Shown here piece after piece: positions 43,477 to 51,782 of a stretch of DNA of 64,000 nucleotides (position 1 is the first letter of the stretch; each line of letters opens with the position of its first letter). Both the position numbers and the translations under genes were made by a program. Origin of the DNA: CAVRXQ01 sp963831155 (GTDB lineage: Bacteria > Actinomycetota > Acidimicrobiia > Acidimicrobiales > Bog-793). The notes under the pieces were generated by a model, which worked only from the letters and a program-made list of their open reading frames with translations, was not told the origin of the DNA and did no database searches. The DNA lies in NCBI GenBank assembly GCA_963831155.1, contig CAWHOY010000005.1, positions 868,001-932,000 of the forward strand, in the 5' to 3' direction.

Positions 43477-44489
43477 CGTTCTTCCTCGGTGGTGCTCGCG
43501 CCGACGAGGTCGTATTCCTCGACATTGCGATCGGCGATCTCTTGAAGGTGCGCGATCACGTCATCGCGTCGTCTCGGCTCAAAGACGTGGCGAAAGCGAG
43601 TCTGCAGCCGCAGAAACTCCTCGACGGGAACCTTTGTTCGGATCGGAGAGGTCTCAAGGATCTCTCCGAATGCTGCCTCGTACACGGGGAAGAGGCCCGT
43701 CTCGTGCGCAAGCCGCGCAATTTTGATCGTGTCCGACGACGCCGAACCCCATCCGAGTGGACAGGGGACGAGCACATGAAGGTAGCGAGCACCGTGGAAC
43801 GACATCGCGCGATGAACTTTGACTTCGAGGTCGTGGAGATCGGCCACCGTCGCAGTAGCGACGTAAGGGATCCCGTGCGCGACGGCGAGTCGGGGCAGGT
43901 CCTTTCCCTGCCCGAAGACGTTGCCGGGCTCTGGACCGACCGCTTCAGTCGTAGCGGTCCGCGCCGCGGGTGGTGTCGCGCCGGAACGCTGCACACCGGT
44001 GTTCATGTAGCCCTCGTTGTCGTAACAGATGAAAAGCACGTCGTCGTTCCGTTCGAACATCCCGGAAAGACAGCCGAAGCCGATGTCGACGGCTCCCCCG
44101 TCGCCTGCTTGCGCGACCACCCGCGTCTCAGTGTCGCCACGCGCCTTCAGCGCCGCGGCAACGCCGGTCGCGACCGCGGCGGCATTGCCGAACAGCGAGT
44201 GCAACCAGGCCACCTGCCAGGAAGTCTCGGGGTACGGGGTCGTGAAGACCTCGAGACACCCCGTCGCATTGACGACGAGGAGCTTGCCATCGGTCGCATC
44301 GAGCGCGGCGTCGAGGACATAACGCGCCCCGAGCGCCTCACCGCATCCCTGGCACGCGCGATGACCCGATATCAGCGAGTTCGGTCGACGCCGCTCGGAC
44401 TGCACGGTCCGGAGGCTCGGGTCGAGCAACCGATTTCCGACCGCGAAGCTGCCGACTTGATAGAACTTCACCCCCGTCTCGCCCATCAT
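43473..44489 (-). CDS. porB: 2-oxoacid:acceptor oxidoreductase, beta (TPP) subunit
   Basis: A 338-aa TPP-binding subunit. Cys-rich start HRACQGCGEAL holds cluster ligands; the TPP/Mg motif is GDGGAVDIGFG followed by CYDNEGYMNTGVQRSGATP, where the YMNTGVQ form is typical of pyruvate-type enzymes. It cleaves or makes pyruvate (or another 2-oxoacid) with CoA and CO2. Overlaps the flavoprotein gene by 4 bp. Confidence 0.92.
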   Translation of the reverse strand: MMGETGVKFYQVGSFAVGNRLLDPSLRTVQSERRRPNSLISGHRACQGCGEALGARYVLDAALDATDGKLLVVNATGCLEVFTTPYPETSWQVAWLHSLFGNAAAVATGVAAALKARGDTETRVVAQAGDGGAVDIGFGCLSGMFERNDDVLFICYDNEGYMNTGVQRSGATPPAARTATTEAVGPEPGNVFGQGKDLPRLAVAHGIPYVATATVADLHDLEVKVHRAMSFHGARYLHVLVPCPLGWGSASSDTIKIARLAHETGLFPVYEAAFGEILETSPIRTKVPVEEFLRLQTRFRHVFEPRRRDDVIAHLQEIADRNVEEYDLVGASTTEEER

Positions 44490-44495
44490 GCCTCC

Positions 44496-45749
44496 TCAGA
44501 TCGCCTGGCTCGCTTGGCGGCGGACATCAGCGAGCACGCGATGCGCGCTCGGCGGCAGTCGCGGATCGAGCGACATCACCTCGAGCTCTCGGTCGACGAC
44601 TCCTCGGTCGAGATCGAGGAAACTCAGTTCGCCGAGCTCTCCTCGCATCGCTTCCTCACACATCCGACGAAGCGACGCCTCTCCGATCGCCCGACCACCT
44701 AGACCGGCGACGACGGTGTGCACCGACGTTCGATCCTTCGCGACGGCGGCGCCGACATCGGCTCCGAGGAACCCCTTTCCGCCGATCGCGAACGCCTTTT
44801 CGACAACGACGACGCGGGACGCGCCGTCGAGCACCACCTCGAGTGCATCGGCGGGGAACGGGCGGAACGTCGTCAGCGACAGCGCTCCGATGCGCAAGCC
44901 GTCGTCGCGCATCGCGTCCACGACGTCTTTGATCGTCCCGACGACCGAACCGAGCGCGACGACGATCGTCTCGGCGTCGTCGCAGCGATAGGCATCGAGC
45001 AGCCCACCTCGCGGGCGACCGACGACCGATCCGTACTCTGTCGCGAGCTCCGGGATCCGCACCAGTGCTTCGAGCTGACGGGCGTGTGCGAGATAGCGGA
45101 CCTCGGTGAAGGCCTCAGGACCGACCATCGAACCGATCGACGCCGGACGGGCCCAATCGAGCTCCTCGTGCGGCGTGAACGAGGGCAGAAAGCGGTCGAC
45201 CTGGTCCTGATCGGGAAGGTCGACGCGTTCGACGGCGTGAGTGAGGATGAAGCCGTCCACACAGACCATCACCGGAACCGACAGCTCCTCCGCGAGCCGG
45301 AATGCTTGAACGTGCAAGTCGACCGCGTGCTGGTTCGTCTCAGCGAAGAGTTGAATCCACCCTGAGTCGCGAAGCGCCATCGCGTCGCTGTGGTCGTTCC
45401 AGATGTTGATCGGCGCGCCGATCGCGCGGTTTGCGACAGTCATGACGATCGGCAGACCGAGTCCCGACGCGTTGTAGACCGCCTCGGTCATGAACAAGAG
45501 CCCCTGGCTCGCAGTCGCCGTGTACGCGCGGGCACCGGTTGCAGACGCCCCGATCGAAACGGACATCGCCGCGAACTCGGACTCCACATTGAGGAACTCG
45601 CAAGGGGCGAGCCGACCCTCTTTCACGAGGACGCCGATGCTCTCGATGATGTGCGTCTGCGGCGAGATCGGATAGGCGCAGACGACCTGCGGCCGACAAA
45701 GCGCGACCGTCTCGGCGATCGCCCGCGATCCTTCGATCTCACGAAGCAT
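44496..45749 (-). CDS. porA: 2-oxoacid:acceptor oxidoreductase, alpha subunit
   Basis: A 417-aa subunit starting at the ATG that precedes EGSRAIAETVALCRPQVVCA; AYPISPQTHIIESIG and NVESEFAAMSVSIGASATG form the pyrimidine-binding half of the active site, and TATASQGLLFMTEAVY follows. C-terminal IGGKGFLGADVGAAV belongs to the domain contacting CoA. ATG 45749 overlaps the porC stop by 11 bp; a longer frame upstream is a shadow. Confidence 0.92.
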   Translation of the reverse strand: MLREIEGSRAIAETVALCRPQVVCAYPISPQTHIIESIGVLVKEGRLAPCEFLNVESEFAAMSVSIGASATGARAYTATASQGLLFMTEAVYNASGLGLPIVMTVANRAIGAPINIWNDHSDAMALRDSGWIQLFAETNQHAVDLHVQAFRLAEELSVPVMVCVDGFILTHAVERVDLPDQDQVDRFLPSFTPHEELDWARPASIGSMVGPEAFTEVRYLAHARQLEALVRIPELATEYGSVVGRPRGGLLDAYRCDDAETIVVALGSVVGTIKDVVDAMRDDGLRIGALSLTTFRPFPADALEVVLDGASRVVVVEKAFAIGGKGFLGADVGAAVAKDRTSVHTVVAGLGGRAIGEASLRRMCEEAMRGELGELSFLDLDRGVVDRELEVMSLDPRLPPSAHRVLADVRRQASQAI

Positions 45750-46344
45750 GGCGCTCGATCCCCGCTTCTCTCGCCATTGCGAGGGACTCCCGACACCCGA
45801 TCCGGTACGCCTCTCGTGCCCCGGCGATGTTTCCTGATTGAGCTCCACCGGAGAACCGCTCCTCGATCGCGCGGGTCACCGCCCGCAAGGAGACAATCCC
45901 GGTCACCGCGGCGAAACCGCCGAGCATCACGGCGTTGGGAAGCGGGCGTCCGAGGTGCTTGAGCGCCAGTTCCGTCGCGCTGATCGAGAGGACGTGGCTA
46001 GAGGGCAGCTTCAGCACGAGTCTCCCCAAGCCCAGCTCGACGAGCGACTTCGACGTGTTGATGACGACGTAACCGTCCGGTCGAAGCCCAGCGAACAGGC
46101 CGGGCTGACCGAGCAGGGTTGGATCCTGGATGATCAGCGCGTCGGGCTCGCTGATTGGTGCTCGGGTGCGGATCTCTTTGTCGTCGATCCGACAGAACGA
46201 AACGACCGGTGCTCCGGTGCGTTCCGAGCCGAAAGTCGGAAACGCCTGTGAGAACCGTCCGTCGTCGAAGGCCGCGACGGCGAGCAGCTCGGCTGCGGTG
46301 ACGACGCCCTGTCCACCCCGGCCGTGGAAGCGAACCTGGAACAT
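45739..46344 (-). CDS. porC: 2-oxoacid:acceptor oxidoreductase, gamma subunit
   Basis: A 201-aa gamma subunit: FHGRGGQGVVTAAELLAVAA at the N-terminus, FPTFGSERTGAPV and NAVMLGGFAAVTGI are family blocks. First gene of the por operon; GAAAGG lies 5 nt before ATG. Order porC-porA-porB-flavoprotein differs from the common C-D-A-B order because the D module is fused downstream. Divergent from hydB across 185 bp. Confidence 0.93.
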   Translation of the reverse strand: MFQVRFHGRGGQGVVTAAELLAVAAFDDGRFSQAFPTFGSERTGAPVVSFCRIDDKEIRTRAPISEPDALIIQDPTLLGQPGLFAGLRPDGYVVINTSKSLVELGLGRLVLKLPSSHVLSISATELALKHLGRPLPNAVMLGGFAAVTGIVSLRAVTRAIEERFSGGAQSGNIAGAREAYRIGCRESLAMAREAGIERHAS

Positions 46345-46451
46345 CTGTACCTTTCCGCTCTGGCGCGGGTTGGCGCGCGTAACTGTTCTTGGGGCAATCG
46401 TGGCGGCGTGCCACGCTCCCGACCAGGGCCGATGGTCCTCCCGGCGGTCAC

Positions 46452-46468
46452 GGCGCGCACTGCGCGCC
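46452..46468. promoter_or_regulatory. Palindrome in the porC-hydB divergent promoter region
   Basis: GGCGCGC-ACT-GCGCGCC is a perfect 7-bp dyad midway between the two operons and about 50 bp upstream of the hydB -10 box. It could be an operator for a shared redox or metabolic regulator. GC-rich palindromes arise easily here, so this is tentative. Confidence 0.3.
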
Positions 46469-46492
46469 CCGGGGCGTGAGGTCCTCTGACCC

Positions 46493-46522
46493 TTGTCGGC
46501 ATTGGTGCGGCATCCCTACGGT
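46493..46522 (+). promoter_or_regulatory. hydB promoter (leaderless)
   Basis: TTGTCG (46493-46498), an 18-nt spacer and TACGGT (46517-46522) form a -35/-10 pair. The GTG at 46530 is 7 nt after the -10 box, so the transcript probably begins with the start codon. Confidence 0.45.
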
Positions 46523-46529
46523 GGCGCGC

Positions 46530-47660
46530 GTGACCCCGCCGACCGCGGTGCTCAATCGCGAGCATTTTGACGATCTGATCGGGGTGCTTCGCGCGCGCGG
46601 ATATCGCGTCCTCGGTCCGACGGTGCAACAAGGAGCGATCGTCGATGGTGATTTGACTGCGTCGAGGGACCTCCCCGCGGGTTGGCACGACGAGCAGTCT
46701 CCGGGCTCGTATCGAATCCACCACCACGGCGACGCCGAGCTGTTCGGTTGGGCCGTCGGACCGACGTCGATCAAGGCGTCGGTTTTTCCTCCCGAGACGG
46801 TCGTTTGGCGTGGCCGGCGGCGTGAAGGCGACATCGACATCTCGGTCCCAGACGACGGCGAGGTTCGCCAAGCGATCATTGGCGCGCGACCGTGTGAAGT
46901 GGCAGCGCTCGGCGTCCTGTCGAAAGTTCTGTCCGGCGGCACGTATCACGATCCCGAGCACGATCGACGACGGAAGCAAATGGTGGTGATCGTCGTCGAA
47001 TGTGGACAGCCCGCAGCGACGTGTTTTTGCCCTTCGATGGGCACGGGGCCCGACGCCGGCGGCGGCTACGACCTCGCTTTGACCGAGTTGTTGGAGCCAG
47101 AGCATCGCTTCGTGGTGCGCGTCGGCTCGGAGCTCGGCCGTTCGCTGCTCGAAGACGTCGCTCATCGGGCGGTGAGCCCTGTCGACCTCGCCGAGCGGGA
47201 CGCGCTGCTCGAGCGCTCACGGCAAGCGATCACCCGCACCCTCGACGCTCGCCGCGCACCAGATTTGCTCGCCAAAAACCTCGAGCACGCGCGATGGGAC
47301 GACGTCGCCGAGCGGTGCCTTTCCTGCGGCAACTGCACACTCGTCTGCCCGACGTGTTTCTGCTCAGCCTTCGAACAGCGCACCGACCTCTCCGGCGATA
47401 TCGAGGTGTCCCGCCGATGGGATTCCTGCTTTTCGCTCGACCACTCGTATCTGCACGGTGGTGCGGTGCGCGCGACGACGCGCTCGCGTTATCGGCAGTG
47501 GCTTACCCACAAGCTCTCGACCTGGGTCGACCAATTCGGCACGTCCGGATGCGTCGGCTGCGGACGGTGCATCACCTGGTGCCCCGTCGGCATCGATCTC
47601 ACCGAGGAAGTCGCCGCGATCGGTCAAGACGCCCGGTCGGCGTCGGTGACGGCGCCGTGA
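46530..47660 (+). CDS. hydB: Group 3b-type hydrogenase/sulfhydrogenase beta subunit (iron-sulfur)
   Basis: A 376-aa electron-transfer subunit homologous to HydB of Pyrococcus sulfhydrogenase I and AsrA of sulfite reductase. Two C-terminal [4Fe-4S] ferredoxin motifs, CLSCGNCTLVCPTCF and CVGCGRCITWCP; central IGARPCEVAALGVL and CGQPAATCFCPSMGTGPD are family blocks. It carries electrons between the HydG flavoprotein and the HydD small subunit. GTG 46530 is preferred over GTG 46521, which overlaps the -10 box. First gene of a nine-gene plus-strand operon. Confidence 0.9.
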   Translation: MTPPTAVLNREHFDDLIGVLRARGYRVLGPTVQQGAIVDGDLTASRDLPAGWHDEQSPGSYRIHHHGDAELFGWAVGPTSIKASVFPPETVVWRGRRREGDIDISVPDDGEVRQAIIGARPCEVAALGVLSKVLSGGTYHDPEHDRRRKQMVVIVVECGQPAATCFCPSMGTGPDAGGGYDLALTELLEPEHRFVVRVGSELGRSLLEDVAHRAVSPVDLAERDALLERSRQAITRTLDARRAPDLLAKNLEHARWDDVAERCLSCGNCTLVCPTCFCSAFEQRTDLSGDIEVSRRWDSCFSLDHSYLHGGAVRATTRSRYRQWLTHKLSTWVDQFGTSGCVGCGRCITWCPVGIDLTEEVAAIGQDARSASVTAP

Positions 47661-47679
47661 CGAAGAAAGAGGCGAGGAC

Positions 47680-48147
47680 ATGGAATCAATGAGCGAACTC
47701 ATCTCAAAAAGCCCGCTGTTCGCCGGACTCGACGCCTCGGCGATCGAGCTCGCTGCGGGGTGCGCGACAAACGTCGCCTTCGAGCCGGGCACGCGTCTGC
47801 TCTCCGAAGGCGAAGACGCCGAGACCTTCTACCTCGTCCGCCGGGGTCACGTCGCGATCCAGGTGCGCCGCCCATCGGGCAAGCCGATCGTCGTCGAGAC
47901 TCTCGGACCCGGGAAGATCCTCGGACTGTCCTGGCTCGTACCGCCCTACCGCTGGCATTTCGACGCCGTGGCGACCGAGCCCGTCGGCGCGATCGCGATC
48001 GACGGTCTCTGCCTGCGAGGCAAAGCCGACGCCGACCCAGCGTTCGGGTATTCGATCCTGCAGCGCATCGCGCAGGTGCTCCTCGAGCGCCTGCAGGCGA
48101 CGAGGACGCGCCTCCTTGACGTCTACGGGCGCGACCTCGCGAGCTGA
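47680..48147 (+). CDS. Cyclic nucleotide-binding domain protein without HTH
   Basis: A 155-aa protein consisting of one CRP-like cyclic nucleotide-binding beta barrel: SPLFAGLDASAIELAAG, EPGTRLLSEGEDAETFYLVRRGHVAIQV and ETLGPGKILGLSWLVPPYRW, then a C-terminal helix. There is no winged helix, so it is not a DNA-binding CRP. Its position between hydB and hydG suggests it modulates or helps assemble the hydrogenase; binding of cAMP or another ligand is unproven. ATG 47680 or 47689. Confidence 0.87.
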   Translation: MESMSELISKSPLFAGLDASAIELAAGCATNVAFEPGTRLLSEGEDAETFYLVRRGHVAIQVRRPSGKPIVVETLGPGKILGLSWLVPPYRWHFDAVATEPVGAIAIDGLCLRGKADADPAFGYSILQRIAQVLLERLQATRTRLLDVYGRDLAS

Positions 48148-48154
48148 GCGCGCC

Positions 48155-48991
48155 TTGACCTCCACCAACCCCCTCGTGCCGCTGCGATATCAGGTGATCG
48201 ATCACCGGATCGACAGTGCCGACATCGCGACGATCACGCTCGAACCGCTCGACGACCCGATCACGACCCCGAAGCCCGGCCAGTTCAACATGCTCACCGC
48301 GTTCGGCGTGGGCGAGGCGGCGATCTCGGTCAGCTCCGATCCTTCGCGTTCGCCGGTGCTCGAGCACACGATCCGCGACGTCGGCGCGGTGAGTCATGCG
48401 CTGTCCCACGCGGAACGGGGTGACATGGTTGGCGTGCGTGGACCGTTCGGAACCGACTGGCCGATCGACGGCCTCGACGGACGCGACGCGGTCATCGTCG
48501 CTGGCGGGATCGGGCTCGCCCCGCTGCGCGGCGCGATCGACCGCCTTGTCGCGACGCTCTCCAGCAAGCGCGCTGGCAAGGTTGTCGTCCTCGCCGGGGC
48601 GCGCACCCCGGATCAGATCATCTACGGCGACGACATCGAGACGTGGCGAAAGCAAGGGGCGACGGTCGACGTGACGGTCGACGCCGCCGACTCCGATTGG
48701 ACCGGACCCGTCGGTGTCGTCACGCAGCTCGTCGCCGACTCCGACTTCGACGCCCAATCGGCCGTGGCGCTCGTGTGCGGACCTGAGATCATGATGCGCT
48801 TCAGTGCACGATCGCTCCTCGATCGCGGCATCAACGCCGATCGCATCTTCGTCTCTTTGGAGCGGAGCATGCAGTGCGGCGTCGCGCTTTGCGGGCACTG
48901 CCAGCTCGGACCGTTCCTTGTCTGCCGGGACGGCGCCGTCGTGCCTTGGGCACCGGTCGCCGAGCACGAGTTGAAAGTCGCGCAACGATGA
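48155..48991 (+). CDS. hydG: Group 3b-type hydrogenase gamma subunit, FAD/NAD(P) reductase
   Basis: A 278-aa ferredoxin-NADP reductase-like flavoprotein: FAD-binding barrel (SPVLEHTIRDVGAVSHAL), NAD(P)-binding GGIGLAPLR (117-125), CGPEIMMRF and a C-terminal [2Fe-2S] motif MQCGVALCGHCQLGPFLVC like that of dihydroorotate dehydrogenase PyrK. It links the enzyme to NADP(H). TTG 48155 just after the previous stop is my choice; TTG 48116 would overlap the previous gene. ATGA overlap with hydD. Confidence 0.9.
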   Translation: MTSTNPLVPLRYQVIDHRIDSADIATITLEPLDDPITTPKPGQFNMLTAFGVGEAAISVSSDPSRSPVLEHTIRDVGAVSHALSHAERGDMVGVRGPFGTDWPIDGLDGRDAVIVAGGIGLAPLRGAIDRLVATLSSKRAGKVVVLAGARTPDQIIYGDDIETWRKQGATVDVTVDAADSDWTGPVGVVTQLVADSDFDAQSAVALVCGPEIMMRFSARSLLDRGINADRIFVSLERSMQCGVALCGHCQLGPFLVCRDGAVVPWAPVAEHELKVAQR

Positions 48992-49758
48992 GCGCTGTCC
49001 CCCGCCTCGCGGTGTTCAAGTTCGCGTCGTGCGACGGCTGCCAGCTCAGCCTGCTCGACTGCGAAGACGAGCTGCTGGCTGTCACCGAACGCGTGCATAT
49101 CGCGAAATTCGCCGAGATGAGCAGCGCGGAGACCTCCGGGCGCTACGACGTCTCGCTTGTCGAAGGCTCGATCACCACGCCTGAAGATGCCGAACGCATC
49201 CTCGCGATCCGGGCAAACTCGACGACGCTGATCACGATAGGCGCCTGCGCGACGGCTGGTGGGATTCAGGCGTTGCGCAACTACGCCCACGTCGGCGACT
49301 TCATCTCCGCGATCTACGCACACCCTGAATACATCTCGACACTTTCGCGATCCCAGCCGATCTCCGCCCTCGTTCCGGTTGACTTCGAACTCCATGGCTG
49401 TCCGATCGACAGGCACGAGCTCATCGAAGTGATCTCTGCGTTCCTCGCAGATAGACCACCGCATATCGCGTCCTACAGCGTGTGTGAGCAGTGCAAGGCG
49501 AAGAACAACGTTTGCGTCCTCGTCGCGTACGGCACGCCGTGCCTCGGCCCTGTCACGCGCGCCGGATGCGGCGCGCTGTGCCCAGCGGTTGGTCGCGGCT
49601 GTTACGGCTGCTTCGGCCCCGCCGAAAGCGCAAACACCGTGTCACTGTCGCGGCGTTTCACCGAGCTCGGTGTCGACGATGCGCGCCTCGTGCGCTTGTA
49701 CCGCACCTTCAACGCCGCAGCCCCCGCTTTCGAAGCGGAGGCGCGCCGACATGTCTGA
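48988..49758 (+). CDS. hydD: Group 3b-type [NiFe] hydrogenase small subunit
   Basis: A 256-aa small subunit carrying iron-sulfur clusters. The proximal cluster ligands lie in FASCDGCQLSLLD, IGACATAGG, and a Cys-rich block with CLGPVTRAGCGALCP and GRGCYGCFGP. There is no twin-arginine signal, so the enzyme is cytoplasmic, as expected for group 3. Overlaps hydA by 8 bp. Confidence 0.92.
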   Translation: MSAVPRLAVFKFASCDGCQLSLLDCEDELLAVTERVHIAKFAEMSSAETSGRYDVSLVEGSITTPEDAERILAIRANSTTLITIGACATAGGIQALRNYAHVGDFISAIYAHPEYISTLSRSQPISALVPVDFELHGCPIDRHELIEVISAFLADRPPHIASYSVCEQCKAKNNVCVLVAYGTPCLGPVTRAGCGALCPAVGRGCYGCFGPAESANTVSLSRRFTELGVDDARLVRLYRTFNAAAPAFEAEARRHV

Positions 49759-51055
49759 TCGGCCCACCGAGGTACGGGCGATCGACGTCCACGGACTTGC
49801 CCGCGTCGAGGGCGAAGGATCCCTGCACGTGCGGATGGCAGACGGCGAGCTCGAATCGGTTGAGCTCGAGATCTTCGAGCCGCCACGGTTCTTCGAGGCG
49901 TTCCTCCGCGGGCGCAGCTACGAGGAGCCTCCCGATATCACCGCCCGGATCTGCGGCATCTGCCCTGTCGCCTACCAGATGTCGGCGTGCAAGGCCATCG
50001 AGGACGCGTGCGGTGTCGCCGTGCCGCAGAAGATCACGGACCTGCGTCGGCTCTTGTATTGCGGCGAGTGGATCCAGAGCCACGCGTTGCACGTCTACCT
50101 CCTGCACGCGCCGGACTTTTTCGGGCTCGACGACGCCGTCGAGCTCGCCGCCACCGACCGACCGTCGGTCGAGCGCGGGCTCCGGCTGAAAAAGGCGGGC
50201 AACGCGATCATGGAACGCGTCGGCGGCAGGGCGATCCACCCCGTCAACGTCCGCGTCGGTGGCTTCTACCGCGCGCCAGACGCGGCCGAGATCGCGAACC
50301 TTGCGCCGATGCTGCGCACGGCGCTCGATGACGCCCTCGCCACGGTCGAATGGGTCTCCGGCTTCGACTTCCCGGAGGACTCCCACGACTATTTGTTCGT
50401 CTCGCTCGTCGACGAGGACAACTACCCGATCGAATCGGGAACGGTCCACTCCTCGGACGGGCTCGAACTTTCCGCCGACGCCTTTTTGGACATCGCGAGC
50501 GAGGAACACGTCGCGCGCTCGAACGCGCTGCACGCCCACCTGCGCGAAGGGGATACCTACCTGACCGGGCCCCTCGCTCGCTATGCACTGAATGCCGCGA
50601 AGCTGCCACCGCAAGCCGCCGCGGCGGCTGAGCGCGCCGGACTTCGCGACGTCTGTCGCAACCCGTTCAAGAGCATCATCGTTCGCTCCGTCGAGATCGT
50701 CGCGGCGTGCGAAGAAGCGCTCCGGCTCGTCAGCAACTACTCGCCATTCGAACCGGCATCGGTCCCGGTCCGCCCCCGCGCCGGACACGGTGCAGGTGCG
50801 ACCGAGGCACCGCGGGGCTTACTCGTGCAGCGCTACCAGATCACCCAAGACGGCACGATCTCCGGCGCACGCATCATGCCGCCGACCTCGCAGAACCAAG
50901 ACGCGATCGAAGACGATCTCCGTCGCGTGATCTCGGCGCACCTCCAACTCGGCGACGACGAACTGCGGGACCTCAGCGAGCAGGCGGTGCGGAACCACGA
51001 CCCGTGCATCTCTTGTGCCGCGCACTTCCTCGACGTCGAGGTGGAGCGCCGGTGA
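49751..51055 (+). CDS. hydA: Group 3b-type [NiFe] hydrogenase large subunit
   Basis: A 434-aa catalytic subunit. The L1 site is RICGICPVAY and the L2 site DPCISCAAH, giving the four Cys of the NiFe centre. Residues after the L2 His (FLDVEVERR) form a short C-terminal extension to be removed by the adjacent protease. The L1 motif has Tyr where many groups have His or Thr. Cytoplasmic, reversible H2:NADP oxidoreductase is the expected activity; sulfur reduction is also known for this group. Confidence 0.94.
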   Translation: MSDRPTEVRAIDVHGLARVEGEGSLHVRMADGELESVELEIFEPPRFFEAFLRGRSYEEPPDITARICGICPVAYQMSACKAIEDACGVAVPQKITDLRRLLYCGEWIQSHALHVYLLHAPDFFGLDDAVELAATDRPSVERGLRLKKAGNAIMERVGGRAIHPVNVRVGGFYRAPDAAEIANLAPMLRTALDDALATVEWVSGFDFPEDSHDYLFVSLVDEDNYPIESGTVHSSDGLELSADAFLDIASEEHVARSNALHAHLREGDTYLTGPLARYALNAAKLPPQAAAAAERAGLRDVCRNPFKSIIVRSVEIVAACEEALRLVSNYSPFEPASVPVRPRAGHGAGATEAPRGLLVQRYQITQDGTISGARIMPPTSQNQDAIEDDLRRVISAHLQLGDDELRDLSEQAVRNHDPCISCAAHFLDVEVERR

Positions 51056-51507
51056 AGGGCGAGGTCGTCGTCGCGGGCATCGGGAATGCCTTCCGCGGCG
51101 ACGACGGGGTCGGACCCGCCGTCGCCGCGCTCGTCGCCGAGCACTCCGGCGCGCGCGACATCGGCCCGATCTCCGAGCCGCTCGACCTGCTCGGACGCTT
51201 TTCCGGCGCGTCCCTCGCTGTGCTCGTCGACGCGACGCGCTCAGGTGCAGAACCCGGATCGATCCGCGTCGTCGAGCTCGATGACGTCGACGACTCCCCC
51301 GCCTCCTCGACGCACGCCCTCGGGCTGCGGCGGGTCTGCCGACTCGCCTCGGCGCTCGGCGAGGCGCCAGGGCGCGTTGTAGTCGTCGGCGTCGAGGGCG
51401 AGGACTTCTCCGACGGCGACCACTTGAGCGCGCCCGTCGCGAACGCGGTTCGCCGCGCCGCTTCACAAGCCAGTGAGCTCATCGCGCAATGGAAGGCGAA
51501 CGCCTGA
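51052..51507 (+). CDS. Hydrogenase maturation protease
   Basis: A 151-aa HycI/HybD-type endopeptidase that trims the C-terminus of the large subunit after nickel insertion. Ni-binding acids lie in GIGNAFRGDDGVG (Asp/Glu-type loop) and VLVDATRSG, and THALGL is present near the third site. GTG start overlaps the hydA stop (GTGA). Confidence 0.9.
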   Translation: MKGEVVVAGIGNAFRGDDGVGPAVAALVAEHSGARDIGPISEPLDLLGRFSGASLAVLVDATRSGAEPGSIRVVELDDVDDSPASSTHALGLRRVCRLASALGEAPGRVVVVGVEGEDFSDGDHLSAPVANAVRRAASQASELIAQWKANA

Positions 51508-51782
51508 TGTGTTCCAGTCGCTATTTCCATGTGGTCGAGGTCGTCGCCGACGTCGCGGTGTTCGCCGAGGACGTCGACGGCCACCGACACCGCCTCGAGC
51601 TCATCGCCTACGAAGGCCCCCCACCGGCGCCCGGCAGCTGGGTCGTCGCCCACTCCGGCTACGCGCTCGCATCGGTCGCATCCGAGGAAGCCGAGCTTGC
51701 GGTGAAAGAACTCCACCGGTTCAACGAAGGCGTTGACGACGTGGGTCGAACAGCAGTCACGACATCGAAGGAGGCGTCATGA
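51507..51782 (+). CDS. hypC: HypC/HybG-like hydrogenase assembly chaperone
   Basis: A 91-aa HypC-like protein. It starts MCSSRYFHVVEV, giving the N-terminal Cys needed to bind HypD and the large-subunit precursor, followed by a small OB barrel with GSWVVAHSGYALASV. The ATG shares one base with the previous stop (TGATG), so the longer frame starting at 51489 is not used. HypA, B, D, E and F are not in this window. It is probably dedicated to HydA. Confidence 0.83.
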   Translation: MCSSRYFHVVEVVADVAVFAEDVDGHRHRLELIAYEGPPPAPGSWVVAHSGYALASVASEEAELAVKELHRFNEGVDDVGRTAVTTSKEAS

